Shown here: positions 47,032 to 59,406 of the stretch, one piece after another
Layout of the letters: every line of letters begins with the position of its first letter
Position numbering within the stretch: position 1 is the first letter of the stretch
Assembly (NCBI GenBank): GCA_947683625.1
Contig: CANTUR010000126.1
Span: forward strand, 2,232,001 to 2,296,000
Origin: Mallotus nudiflorus
Taxonomy: Eukaryota > Streptophyta > Magnoliopsida > Malpighiales > Euphorbiaceae
Direction: 5' to 3'
Length of the DNA: 64,000 bases
Made by a program: the position numbers and the translations under genes
Notes under the pieces: generated by a model
What the model saw: the letters and a program-made list of their open reading frames with translations, nothing else
Databases searched by the model: none
What the model was told of the DNA's origin: nothing

Positions 47032-48640
47032 CTATGGATCTCTTCTCTGAGCTACTTTAACTCTATCCAAGTACACTGACTGTACTCTGAATTGAGCTAA
47101 AAGAAACTTCTTTGTCACTTTTAACCACAATCCCTGATCAATCAATCCATGCATCTCTTTAATGATTGGCCTCCTTTCTGTGCTGATGTGTACAAGATTG
47201 CCTACTAACTTCCTACTCAGTGAGTTAACTACCATTTGCTTTACCCGGTAGAGCAATTGTAATCTTTTAGAAGTTCCATCCATCTCCTCTATCTCAAATT
47301 CAAGTCTCTCTACTGAAAGATATACATTAAGCTTTTGTGGTCAATGTATAGCTCACAAGTCACACCATATAAATAATACCTCCATATCTTCAAAGAAAAA
47401 ACCATAACTGCCATTTCCAAATCATGGGTAGGGTAGTTCTGCTCATGCTTTTTTACATGTCGTGAAGCATAATCAACCACTCTCCTATTCTGCATCAATG
47501 CACACCCCAATCCTACTATGGAAGCATCATAGTACATTGTATACCCTTCATCACTTGAAGGTAAAGTCAATACTAGAGTTGAAGTCAACAAGTCCTTAAG
47601 CAACTGGAAGTGTTCTTCACATCTATCAGTCCAAACAAACTTGACATTTTTTTGAGTCAACCTCATTAAATTCACTGCAATCTTAGAGAAATCCTTCATA
47701 AATCTCTTATAATAGCCAGCTAAACCCAGAAAACTCTTAACTTCTATCACTGTCATCGGACTTGGCAATTATACAATGGCTTCTAACTTCTTAGGATCTA
47801 CTTGTATGTCGTCTCTAGACACCACATGGCCTAAAAATGCCACTTGATCCAACCAAAATTCACATTTAGAGAATTTGGCATACAGTTGATGCTCTGTCAA
47901 AATCTGAAGCACTATCCTCAAATGCATGATATGCTTAACCTCACTCCTCGAATATACCAAGATATCATCAATAAAGACTATCACAAATCGATCCAAGAAT
48001 GTCCTAAACACCCAATTCATCAAGTCTATAAAAGGCTTCTAGGGCATTAATCAACCCAAAGGACATCATAAAAAAGTCATAGTGGCCATTTCTTGTTCGA
48101 AATGCAGTCTTAGGTACATCTCCACTTCTGATCCTTAACTGATGATACCAAGATCTTAAGTCAATCTTAGAAAAACACTAAGCTCCCTAAAGCATATCAA
48201 ATAAGTCATTAATCCTAGGGAGAGGATACTTATTCTTAATGGTGACTTTGTTCAATTGTTTATAATCAATACACAGTTGAAGGCTACCATCCTTCTTCTT
48301 CGTAAATAGCACAAGAGCATCCTAAGGAGACAAACTAGGCCTAATAAAACCCTTATCAAGTAATTCTTACAATTGTTCCTTAAGTTCCTTCAATTCTACT
48401 GGTGCCATTCTATAAGGTGGCATCAAGGGAGGATATGTACCCAAAAAAACATCTATACATAACTCTATCTCTCTATCCGGTGGCAATCCTAGTAATTCTT
48501 TAGGAAACACACCAGGAAACTCGTACACTATAGGTACCTTCTCAATTGCCCCCACATTTATCTTCATATCTCTAACTATAGCTAAATAACTTGCACATCC
48601 CCTTCTAAGCATTTTCCTAGCTGTGATAGCAGAAATAAGA
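47032..48640 (-). pseudogene. Reverse transcriptase and RNase H remnant, element B
   Basis: 48367-48612 is the N-terminal part (PYRMAPVELKE), 47769-48023 holds the active site FIDDILVYS, 47310-47768 the RNase H core (YYDASIVGLG, HDLEM) and 47032-47283 its end. Frames change between each piece. In places the sequence parallels element A closely enough to align by eye. Confidence 0.88.
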
Positions 48641-48750
48641 TTCTAAGGCATCAAACACTTATCACCTCGAAACTGAAACTCTTTATCATTGGAAATTCTG
48701 AAAATCACCTCTTTTTCCCAATAATCCAAAGTGGCATAATGTTGGGCTAA

Positions 48751-49026
48751 TTAGTCCATCCCCAAGATCACATTAGAATCAATCACGTCTAACAACACTA
48801 AATCTGCAAGCAACTCTCTACCTTCCACCAACATAGGATAAAATGGAAAGAAGATGTCTGTCTCTAACTCATCACTAAGTGGATTCGCTACAGACAAAGG
48901 AAATAATAATTTGGATGGCCACTCCATCCTTAAACCAAAAATAAGCGAAACAAAGGAATATAATGCACCAAGATTAAATAAAACTCTAGCCTCAAAAGAA
49001 CACACTGAGAGAATACTTGCTACCAC
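48751..49026 (-). pseudogene. Protease remnant, element B
   Basis: The active site reads FNLGALYSF. The catalytic Asp is Asn (AAT on the minus strand, 48973-48975), and the following Ser is Leu. The end GMD is kept. The enzyme would be inactive even without its stops. Confidence 0.85.
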
Positions 49027-49039
49027 CGTATTGGATGTC

Positions 49040-50468
49040 TAAGCATCTTGAGGAGTCAAAGTGAACACCCTAGCAAGCCCATGGCTAACTTGCTGGGAAC
49101 TAAAAGGCTAAGTAAATCCTCTACCACTCAGTCTACCATAATATCTACCTCCTAAATCTCAGCCCTACTGGTCCATAAACTGAGTCGGCCTCTACTGAGG
49201 GTACATAGGTGCCTAGTAAGGCTAATGCACCTGTTGAAATGGCTAAGTAACTAAAGATGAAGATCCCTGGGCATAAGAAGACTGATCCTAGTGTTAGGAC
49301 AAGCTTTAGCAAGATATACAACCTACCCACACTTGAAGCATGCTTTGGTCAGTAAATGACACGACCCCTAATGTACACAACCATAATTAGGACATGCACT
49401 AGGCCTCAAGCCTGAACTACCATACCCAGAGCTCTGACTGCTACTCCTACTGCTAACTCTAGGTCCAAACCTCAAAGGTCCACTACTCTGCCTACTATGT
49501 CTGTTAGACCTATGCACACGACTACCTCGATGGCCCTGTTATGAAGTACCCACAGTCTGCATACCAATACTACCCATCTGAAACATAGGCTATTGAATTC
49601 CTTATGTCCTCACTACTCCACTACTATTACTCATATATGGGTTGAAGATAGTACCATGCATAATATGGCATCTCTCTAGCTGTCGAGCCTTCTTAATAAC
49701 ACTATCCATTCTCCAATCCTCAGTCTGGATGCTGACGTAGACTACACCCAAACCAATCATATATAACTCTATTGCTCTCCTGTTATCTTGCATCACATCT
49801 ATAGCATAATGACCCAACCTAAGGAACTTATGAGTATACTTTGTAACTGACTGATCACACTTACTAATATGCAATAGCTGCCATTTGTAGTTATCCCTCA
49901 TCAATGCTGGACAGAAGTACCTTATAACCCGCTCTTTAAACTCCAAGCAAGACATCATAGTCATATGTGGCTGGATGGACTACATAAACTAGTCCTGAGT
50001 TACGGCCTGAATAGATTACTCTACCACCATAATCCTCTGATAGTCCATGTAGCTTGTCCAAGTCCTTGCCTCAATAGTATTAAGAAAGTCCAATGCATCA
50101 CCCATGCCATCAAAGGAAACTCTCCCCACTCTTAAGTACAGTAATGTTGCATCTGCATCGAACATCCCCTGATTCCTCTACTGTAACATTTATTGAACTA
50201 AAGGCATGGCTTAATTCAGAGCTGCCAAGCCTTGGTTGATGTTTGTCATACCAACTATAAAAGCTATAAGATCAACCTCAACAACTCCTTGTCTTGCATG
50301 TTGCTCTTGTTCTTACATCTAAGCTGCTTCTAGTCTAAGTCTACCACTACCCCTACCCCTTCCTCTACGATGAGGATCAGGGGGAGGAACCTCATCTTGA
50401 ATGGACTGCTCATCCTTATCAAATGTTGCACCTACAGCAGGAGCATCCTATGCTCTCCTTTTAATCTA
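49040..50468 (-). pseudogene. Gag remnant, element B
   Basis: 49602-49964 carries gag core text (EFKERVIRYFCP, then CDQSVTKYTHKFLRLG). A damaged knuckle region lies near 49300-49340. Where element A has its ATG, element B reads ATT (about 50466-50468), so the start appears lost. Confidence 0.8.
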
Positions 50469-50625
50469 AAAGAATAAAAACAAATGAGAATTCAAAACAC
50501 AACATGGAAAATACATAACATGGAGTTCTAGGAATAAGGACAACAATCGACATTATCAATCTAAATACCGTAGTAGTTCAAGAAAAACATAACTCAAAGA
50601 CCATTAGAGAAAAAATAAAACATGG

Positions 50626-50637
50626 GCTTTGATACCA
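50626..50637 (-). other. Primer-binding site of element B
   Basis: GCTTTGATACCA on the plus strand is one change away from the initiator tRNA-Met site of element A. It lies 4 bases from the LTR. Confidence 0.88.
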
Positions 50638-50641
50638 ACTT

Positions 50642-53134
50642 TGTCATGACCCAAACTGAAAGGTATATAACCGGCAATAAGGAATGGGAATACATAAAGT
50701 ACCTAAAACCCATTGTAAGCCTTAAGAAATTTTCATGAGATAAAACAATACACTTAACATTATACCAAAAATAAACCAATGATAAATGCACAATATCAAA
50801 TATATATAATAATATTCTTTAAATACAACATCATTTCAATATAGGATACAAATAACATAAGTTCATAGATAACTACTGCTGTGTCTAGAATTTAATTATG
50901 CAATACAAATATCAATCAAACATACATAATGCAACTGGTGAGGAACGAACCTAGCACAAATAAGGAATACTAAAGAGTTGACTGTGACGTCCTGAAAAAA
51001 ATATGTTGAGGGGAATCAAACCTCACTAAGTGAATTAATTCTATAAAATGCATGCTTATTTATAAAAACATTTATTAAAACCTCTTTTCAAAATAAATGT
51101 AAATAAAGTAATCATAATCCTTAAAATCATTTATTTTTCACAATAATATTTAAATAAAATATATTTATAATTTTTAAATCAATTTAATATAAAATCCCTA
51201 TAAGAAAATACATAGAATAATTATTTTTGTGGAAAGTCTGGTGGAACACCTAAACCTTAAATCTAATTGCCTTTCGACTCCCTTTAATCCAAGTGACAGC
51301 CATCCCGAGAGTAAGCTCAACCAAGTTACTGCCATAGTCATTTCCTTTATTCCATGTTGATGTCCCGAGAGCAAGTTCAACCGTGTTACATCACTTTTTT
51401 TCGAGCTTAAGAGTAGTAGCTCCACCAAGCTCTAACCATTTACACTTGCCTGAGAGCACATGCTCCACCGAGCCTATTTCACATTACATATAAACCAAGA
51501 TTTTACTAGTGCGCACATGGTCCTAGTGACACCCACTAAGTAGCACGTTCTATCATTATTTTCAAATCAATTTAAATTATAAATAAATAAATAAATAATT
51601 CATTAAAAATAAATAATTAAATGATTAAGTAATGACCAAATAAAATATCACAAAGTAATTTCCCTTAAACATGCTTTCAATTTCTACTTGCAAATATAAA
51701 ATAAATGATCATGCATATGACAATATAAATATATTCAAATTTTAATCATATACTCATTTCTTTATTATATTTAATTATTTGAAAAAATAATAAAAACATG
51801 CACAACACACATTTCACAAAATTAACTCACAGGTTGAGTGTGTCGAGTAATGCATTCTTTGTTGCCCAGGTGCTACAACTCGAATCTCAGAGTTCTCTAA
51901 AATCAATAATATTTATTTAAAATATGCTCGTAAAATAAAATAAAATAAATTCATGAAAAATCTCAAAAATTATGGAAAACATGGAATTGATGAAACTAAC
52001 TCGACCAAAGACATAAGGTCAATTAAAACTAGGGGCACAAGTTGATGTCACGTTTTACGATAAGTCTACCTAAAATTCAGTAGAGTCTTCTATGTAAAAC
52101 GAACATCTCTCTACTAAAAGTAGAGTTGTTCCTGGACAAAAACAAACTTCTATTCATAACATAGTTCTACACTCGGGTCGGATTCCAAAACTACGCACAA
52201 TTCCCAACTGAAATCACCAAAACACTACCACAAAACTAATTTAAATCATAAAAATAAATGGCAAAATTTTATCAAAATATAATTCGGTTATAAAATAAAT
52301 TCTTTTAAATAATAATATACAAAAAATCCAATTTTTCATTTAATCCAATAAAATTTCTTCTTTAACATATAATATCTATATTTAAGAATTATAAATTAAA
52401 AAATTTTGGAAATTCATAAAAAAATGTATATTAGTACTAATATCAATTAAATCAACCAAATAATCAAATAGTATAATATTTACATACACTATATTATTTC
52501 GACAAAAATTAATCTATAATTAACAAAATATATAAAAATACTAATTTAACTAATAAAATTATTTTATGCCTTCTAAAATTAAAATTATCATTCTACATAA
52601 TAATTTAACTACAAATTTACTAAAACCCAATTACAATCAATTTATACAATTTTTCTCTAAAAATTCATATTTCACATAAACTTTTAAAAATTCATAACTT
52701 AAAATCTATAATTAATTTTAACAAACTTCCTTCACAAGATAAACTCAAAAAAAAAATATATAGAATTTAATAAAAATAAGAAAAATTCGTACCCAAGATG
52801 GTGTGAACAGTAACTGAAACCCAGAAAATTCAAAATTTCCAAATAATTACAGAAAATTAAACAAAAATTACACTTACATATCTAATGATCTCTACAACAA
52901 GATTAATAAAGGAAATTAACCTTAAAACTCAACTAAAAATTCAAAAATTAACAACATATCAAAAATACACAATTTACATTTATCTCGATCTACAATGATC
53001 CGGACGGTGGATTAATGATCCAAGGGCAGATTATTGATCCTTGGGAGATAAGGAATTAATAGACACTAGAATCACAACAATCTGACATTGGAATCTTCAC
53101 CGAAGTTCAAAACCAAATATGACCAAATGAGGGT
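50642..53134 (-). repeat. 5' LTR of element B, truncated
   Basis: It starts TGTCATGACCC and parallels the left LTR up to AAATGAGGGT (53125-53134), where the Tat-2 LTR begins. It shows the uninterrupted site of the Athila-type insertion (near 51478-51490, TTTCACATTACA). Confidence 0.92.
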
Positions 53135-55158
53135 TGTAGACGATGGGGTTTAGCGCGCGTATAAGATTTTAGCAACCGCGACACTGTTTAGGCTCAGGGC
53201 CTTAGAGAACACACTAACCACTGTCACAAGGGCATGGCGTGGAGATGAGGAGTCACCACCCAGGGTAATAACTGGGACAAATCAAAAAGGTGGTACTTGA
53301 TTCTCTAAAAGAAAGCTAGCACCACAACTAGGAGATTCTAGATACGAAATACTAACTTCTCTTAGTTTCGTCTTCTTTTAGAATAATTTTATAAATGATT
53401 ATTTCATCCTCTAATTACATAAAATTTTATTAAACCCTAATTAACATCCATCTACCCAAAAAGGCAATAAGTTAATAAAATTACAAGTAAAAAAAGCATT
53501 AAAAGGGCAATGTCCCTATGTCTAAACTATGTTAATTTTATTTTATAAGTTAGCTAAATCTACATTTTATTTACAAGTGAAATGGAATAAAAGTGGGCTT
53601 ACATTTTATTAATTAGTGAGCCTAAATCTATTTTTAGTCTTTCTAAGATATGGGCTTAAGTCTATTCAATTTTAAAGGAAAATTAAATTAGTGGGCTGGG
53701 CTAACTCTAGATAAGTTTTAATTCACTAAGTGGGCCTAAAATCTAATTAACCTAATGGGCTTAAATTGATTTTAATTATTTAAAACCTAAACCATTTTTT
53801 AAGCTATTTATTAAATGGGTTAGACCTAAACGTGGGCTTGGGGCCCAAAAATATAAAAACATATAAATAAGCCCAAAATAAATAAAACACAAAAAATGGA
53901 TCAAATAAACATTACAATGATTTTCTAAAAAACCCTAAATTAATTGCATGCAAACCCTAATTTAAGCTACTGCCACCATTGATTTTAATTGATTTTTACC
54001 CAATTGAACCTATTTACTAATTAATTTAAAGTACAGAAAATTAAATTTTCATTATTCCCACTACTGGGGCTAGTACAAAATATGTACAAAATTAAAAATA
54101 AATAATTATACACCCAGAAATTAAAATAACTACACAGAACACCAAGAATAAATAAATAAATAATTCCTAAATCCTACTGGGAAATAACATAGGTTCTTCC
54201 ATGGCATTCCATGGACCTTCTGCTCAATTTAAATATAGGCAGTATCCTCCTCAATCCACATGCACATATCAAAAAGAAAAATAATCAGATTAGTAGTGAA
54301 ATTAAACAATCAAAAAGAGAATAACAGAACAACAAATCACAAAAGAAAAAAATAGAAAGAATAAAAGTGACATAAAAAAAACACTGATGATTTAGATGTT
54401 GTGCAAATACCCCTTTTTGACCCCTCAGACTAGGATTTTCACCGTTAAAATTAAATTTTTGTTAATTATGGACTAGGATTTAATTGCTTTTGAAGACACT
54501 GGCACTATCCAAAATTGGGGTTTTTTTTTAAAAGACCACAGTGTGTGCGAGGTATTCTTCACATCTAAATTTTAGGGTTTCTGCGTTTTTTTTTTTTTTT
54601 TGTATAAAAACTCTCTAGAAAGAAAAAGAATCCTCTGCCAAAAAAAATCCTCCAGAAAAGAAAAAGAAGTCCCTCGCACGCATCCAGACTCCACCTTTTA
54701 AAGCAGAGTCTGCACATATTGGTTTCCTCCAAAGGAGGAACAGACTCATCTCTTCAAAAGCAACCTAATAAGAATTTTGATTTTTAAAGCATTTTGAACG
54801 CGTTGAAATTTTTGTCAGATAATAATAAAGATAAAATTGAATTTTCAACCAATCAAAACGCTAAAAAATTCAAAAAAATACACGACAAAATTAACTTTTA
54901 CGAGTTAGAATTGCGCAATGTCGACCGGTATTACACTAATGCCAATTGGCATTAAATGCCAACAAAATTTTTGTAACTTTTAATTACCAAAAGACCCCTA
55001 AAAAACTAACTTATTTGCAATCAAACCCTAAAAAAATATTGCAATTTAGTCCTTAAAGTCCAGAAAGTCGACAATCATGCTCAATTTTTGAATGAATTTC
55101 ATCATAGGGGCTTACGTCGCAATTATGCACAATTGCATCCTGAAATTAAGTGCTTACA
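53135..55158 (-). repeat. 3' LTR of Tat-2
   Basis: About 2.02 kb. Plus-strand edges are TGTAGACGATGGGG and AAGTGCTTACA. The left end matches the Tat-1 LTR (AGCGCGYGT, TTTAGCRACC). No coding frame; 53640-53900 is rich in GGGCTTAA-like words. Confidence 0.9.
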
Positions 55159-55172
55159 GTTGCCCCCCTTTG
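55159..55172 (-). other. Polypurine tract of Tat-2
   Basis: GTTGCCCCCCTTTG on the plus strand, hence CAAAGGGGGGCAAC on the minus strand, next to the LTR. It fixes the orientation of the element. Confidence 0.92.
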
Positions 55173-55312
55173 TCGCTGTTTGCTTGAAAAATTATGGCAA
55201 AGCAATATAAGCACACAATTTTGAAAGAAAGAAATTAAGACACTCGAATGTATCCTAAGTGATGGATTGATGCTCAAATTGTTGAGCAAAGTATAACGTT
55301 TGATAAGTCACA

Positions 55313-55796
55313 TTATATTTCCCGTGGAACGTCTAATGGACTTTGTGCAAATGAGTTTCGCTATATTCCCTATAGGACGTTTAGCGATGATAAGTTGAAA
55401 ATTTGTTATAGTTCCTATGGAATATCTAACAATGATGAATTTCGTTATATTTCATGTAGGACATCTAACGATGCACACTATATTCCTTGTGGGACATCTA
55501 GTGTAGATGAATTGAATTTAGTTATATTCCCTGTGGGGCGTTTAACGATGCACACTATATTCCCTATGGGATGTCTAGTGTAGATTAATTGAATTTGGTT
55601 ATATTCCCTGTGGGTTGTCAAACGATGCACGCTATATTGCCTGTGGGACGTCTAGTGTAGACGAATTAAATTTTGTTATATTCCCTCTGGGACGTCTAAC
55701 AATGCACACTATATTCCCTGTGGGACGTCTAGTGTAATTGAATTGAATTAAAAACTTGCTATAGTTCCTGCGGAACGTCTAGCAATGATGAATTTC
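55313..55796. repeat. Array of ~33/44-bp units (TATATTCCCTGTGGGACGTCTA)
   Basis: About twelve units. From ~55446 they alternate between a 33-bp form ending ACGATGCACAC and a 44-bp form ending GTGTAGATGAATTGAATTT, giving a 77-bp higher-order period. It lies 140 bp inside the polypurine tract of Tat-2. Confidence 0.9.
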
Positions 55797-55805
55797 AAAG
55801 TTTAT

Positions 55806-55910
55806 GTTATAACTGCTATGTTGTACATAACATAATGAAGGTTATGACTACTGTGCAGCACATAACATAATGAAGGTTATGACTATTGTGCAGTACATAA
55901 CATAATCATT
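55806..55910. repeat. 35-bp tandem repeat, three units
   Basis: Units start at 55806, 55841 and 55876 (GTTATGACTACTGTGCAGCA, then CATAACATAATGAAG). A fourth partial copy follows near 55920. Non-coding. Confidence 0.9.
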
Positions 55911-56349
55911 TAAAATTCATATCATAGCTACTGTGCAGCATATGAATCCTTTGATTGAAATCATGCATGTAAAATGCAAAAAAGGAGTTCTGTAATCTTA
56001 TTCTATATTATGTACTTGACAGAAAATTCAGGATCACAGATTAATTATGCAATCTTAATAATTCAATGAATTATTAATTTGATGAATGTCATGATTTAAT
56101 TAGGAATGTATTCCTAATCCGAATGCAATAATGGACCAAATTGTAAGAAAGAAAAGATAGATAAAAAGTAAGTAAATTGGAAGGATTAAAATGGATATTC
56201 TCCATTTTATATTTTCTTTCCCTTTTGTCAATCACTTCACTTCCCTTCCTATTCTTTTCTTCCTCTTCTTCTTCTTTTTCAATCGATCTTGATTTTCTTT
56301 TCTTGATTTCTTCACCATTTGTTGTCCGATTTGCAATCCATCTGATCCT
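55911..56349 (+). promoter_or_regulatory. Upstream region of the antisense PMD gene
   Basis: No protein is predicted. 56206-56300 is strongly pyrimidine-rich (TTTCTTTCCC, CTTCCTCTTCTTCTTC), as in plant 5' leaders, and lies just before the ATG at 56350. A TATA-like TTTTATATTTTC (~56202) is weak. Confidence 0.45.
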
Positions 56350-58992
56350 ATGGCCTCCTCATCACGCAAACAACATGAAGGAGCTGAGACTTTAGAATGT
56401 CAGAGGATTCTACCTCTTCGTTTTCCTCAGAATAATTTGGAACTTTGAGAAGACTCAACCATCTTTCCTTTGACTCATTTACATACCCACAAGTGCAGAG
56501 ATGTGGGTAATGAGGTAACTTTTCTTGCTTCTATTTATTTCTACAAAAATATTACCTATATAATCAATAATTAGAATTAGTTTTAGAGTAGAAATTGATA
56601 TTGACATGTATATTAGTCAGAAATTAATATGAAAATGCATGATAAATTGAAATTAACTCTGAAAATTTGAAATTTAGCTCCTGGGTTATCAAAATGGAGG
56701 ATTGGATGTCTGGAATTTCAGTCGAAATTCCAGATTTTTTATCAACCAAGCTAATGCCAATCAGTATAGTAATTTTCGATCAACAATCTGGAATGCCGAT
56801 TAGCATTCTAGATTGCCGATCAGAAAATTTTTTTTAAAAAACCAATTAATGAATTAACTAATCAAATCCTTCAATTTAAATTCTTTGATTAATTAATTAA
56901 TCTTTCAATTAATTAATTAATATTTTCCTTTTTTTGAAATTAAAATAGCATTCAATGAAGTTCATGGGCTGTTTCAATCTAGCTCGGGAATTGTTTCATC
57001 GACTGCCAGAGCAGGTGACATGTCTGATTTAGGCTTCTAGATTTAGGCATTTCATTACTGCACTTCTGACTGTTCGAGGCCGGTCTGACCATTATTCTTT
57101 ATTTGCTTTAATCAAGCCATGGATGGATACACTCATGTGGGTGAGCTGACCATTTTACCTATGAGTTTCTCTGCTATCACCAGGATTGCCTTTAGAGGAT
57201 CCCCAGTTCCATTTGACATCAGCAATTGTAGTCTTCCAGAGCATACACGGAGTCAGTGCATGCAAGACTTGATCGGGTTCACTCCAACATGGAAGAATCG
57301 GAAGAAAGTTCTTCTTTCATCATTAGTTTAGGGATTCAGATGCCTTCCTACTTCTACTCCTTGTCAGATTATTATTCATAAGGCGAGGTGTTTCCTTTTG
57401 ATTTTATTAGGCACGACCCTCTTTTGTGAGATTGGTCATAAGGTTAGTATCGCTCTATTGGGCCCTCTTCGTGACTTGGACCGAGTTGCCACATTAGATT
57501 AGGGATCTACTGCACTTGCTTATATTTATTATAGATTGGATACTGTCTGCAGAGGTGTTGTCATGATATGTGCCTTTTGGCACGTCTTACATGTATGTTC
57601 TCCTTCATTTGATCTCTATAGTTTTGCTCTTCTTTGCTTTTTTTGATATGTTCTCTTTTTAGATCTGGAGCATAGAGATCGGGCTAATTCGAGGCTTCAA
57701 AGCAATCAGTTCTGATAGGACCTTTCCTTTAATGATGAGATGGGGTTCTTTTTACCTTGCTAGCAACAGGAATACTTTGCAGACATACTGTAATCAGTTG
57801 AACACTGTCGAGTGGCACCTGGTAAGGAAAAAAAGAAAATAAAATCATTAGTATGTTATAATTTAATAGAGATTAAACTTCATTTACATAAATTGCAGAT
57901 AAACTCTGATTGGTTGGAGGGTGCTAAGGACATCCAGCGATATGATTTCATGGCGGCTGCAACTCCCTTAGAGCCTGTGAGGATCCTACTCTCTGGATAT
58001 GGCTGTCTGATGTGGTATTTAGGGGAGCAAGTATATCACTGGTCTTCTGGCCCTTCTCGACGTCGCATTCCATATGATGTCCCTTCCTCTATGCTTCGTA
58101 GCTCGTATCTTACAGGTTCAAAGCTGAGGGATGCACTACAAGGATATGTTACCTCAGATTTCCTTAAGCGTTCTTGACATTATCAGTAGTTTATCAGTGA
58201 GAGCCTCCTGGAGCATGTTCCTATTGATGATCATAAGGTAATTTCACATTATTTCAGCTTCTATTTATAGAACCTGTGACTCACTCCTTCTCTTTACAGT
58301 TTGAGGAGGTTCGCTCTCCTATTGATGTGGATGAGGAAACTGAGATTACTCCAGAGACTGAGATTGATCCCTATGCCCAAACCTAGTCCTGGTCATCATG
58401 CTCAGCACATTGGGTCTAGTCACGATGGGGCCTTTATCGGTGCTATGCTTGGTGATGTCTCTCTTCCAGAAAAATCTGTGTTCTACTAGGCTCCGACTAT
58501 TCAGGCTCCAGTTTAGCAACAGATTCAGTTTGGTGATGCCTAACTTCCAAGCTTTTATCCATCAAATGCTTCTCATGTGAGTCTATTTGCTTTATTTCTT
58601 ATATGTATTTGTACACTTGACATTGATATTAATAAAATTTTACAAAAAAAATTCCTCGGATATAGGCAGAGTATCTATATGGACTTGCCTCATCTCAGAG
58701 ATTATTTATGATGTAGGTTATAGACAGTTGGTGGGTAAGCACCTTCATTGAGACAATGCAAATGTATGCATGTTATACATGTAATGCATATGATATGGTG
58801 TTTTCTGTGAATGTAGAGCTATTCCAGCAATCTAGAGCGGGAGAATGAGATGCTTCGTTGGTAGCTTGCAAACTTAGGCTTTGATCCGTATAGTGCTAGG
58901 ACTTCATCTGCTAGATCTCCAGACACTCATCATCATGATGACCCTACCAGAGGATGGAGCCCATGGCCTGATACCAGAGCACCAGATGAATG
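56350..58992 (+). pseudogene. Antisense plant-mobile-domain gene, multi-exon, broken
   Basis: It opposes Tat-2 pol. Exon 1 starts ATGGCCTCC at 56350 and ends at a GT near 56514. Later exons are about 56963-57592 (donor AT|GTATGT), 57663-57821 (donor CTG|GTAAGG), 57899-58237 (donor AAG|GTAATT), 58300 onward (acceptor TTACAG), and a last Leu/Glu-rich one near 58817-58992. Phases agree between exons 2, 3, 4 and 5. The product shows the PMD pattern: HFITALLTV with ALIKPWMDT, GELTI, then a segment like LLGTTLF, PLRDLDRVAT and STALAYIYYRLD. Stops (about 56449, 57014, 57328, 57499 and 58174) and frameshifts (near 57145 and 58385) break it. MAIN/MAIL1-type PMD proteins act in nuclei in gene and transposon silencing; the role of this copy is unknown. 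Confidence 0.8.
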
Positions 58993-59164
58993 ATTTAGAT
59001 CTTCTATATTCCTGACTTTCTGGTGTTTGTATCTGACTGCTCTCTATTGTACTGCTATTTTTATTCTTTTACTGTCTTGAACACTGTTAGATAGAACTAA
59101 AACAGTGTTTGCACCTTAATGGATTTTTTTTTTAAATAACTAATTAAAAAAGATAGTTAATGAA

Positions 59165-59406
59165 CATTATCTTTTTTAATTAATTATCTATTTATTTTAA
59201 CCTTTTTCCAAGACAGATAATATTGGATAGATAAACAATTAAAAGAATGGATTATCTTCCCAATTATTTATTTATCCCAATCCTTCTCAAATTCTATCAC
59301 CTTATCCACGTCTTTTCTTTGCTAGCAGAATCCTTTTCCCATATGAATTCATCTTCTATATAAGACCATTCAAGGGGCATTCTCCTTCATTCTCTATACC
59401 CTCATA
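59165..59406 (+). promoter_or_regulatory. Promoter of the second antisense gene
   Basis: A clear TATA box (TATATAAG, 59357-59364) lies 43 bp before the ATG at 59407, with a CT-rich leader (CATTCTCCTTCATTCTC) between them. This spacing fits a plant core promoter acting on the plus strand, against the direction of the retroelement. Confidence 0.65.

Larger units (their letters stand above)
40810..53134 (-). mobile_element. Chromodomain Ty3/gypsy element B, 5' LTR cut by Tat-2
   Basis: Same clade and layout as element A but much more decayed. Left LTR is 40810-45581 (including a 1841-bp foreign element), polypurine tract 45582-45595, coding region about 45660-50468, primer site 50626-50637, right LTR 50642-53134, truncated by the Tat-2 insertion at 53135. 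LTRs start TGTCATGACCC. No domain keeps a full frame. The rest of the right LTR, roughly 440 bp by comparison with the left one, should lie beyond Tat-2 outside the window. Confidence 0.93.

Noticed and set aside
56177..56395. Hydrophobic plus-strand frame that looks like a signal peptide or membrane protein
   Set aside because: It begins with TTG and comes from the CT-rich leader of the PMD gene; the ATG at 56350 in another frame fits the gene better.
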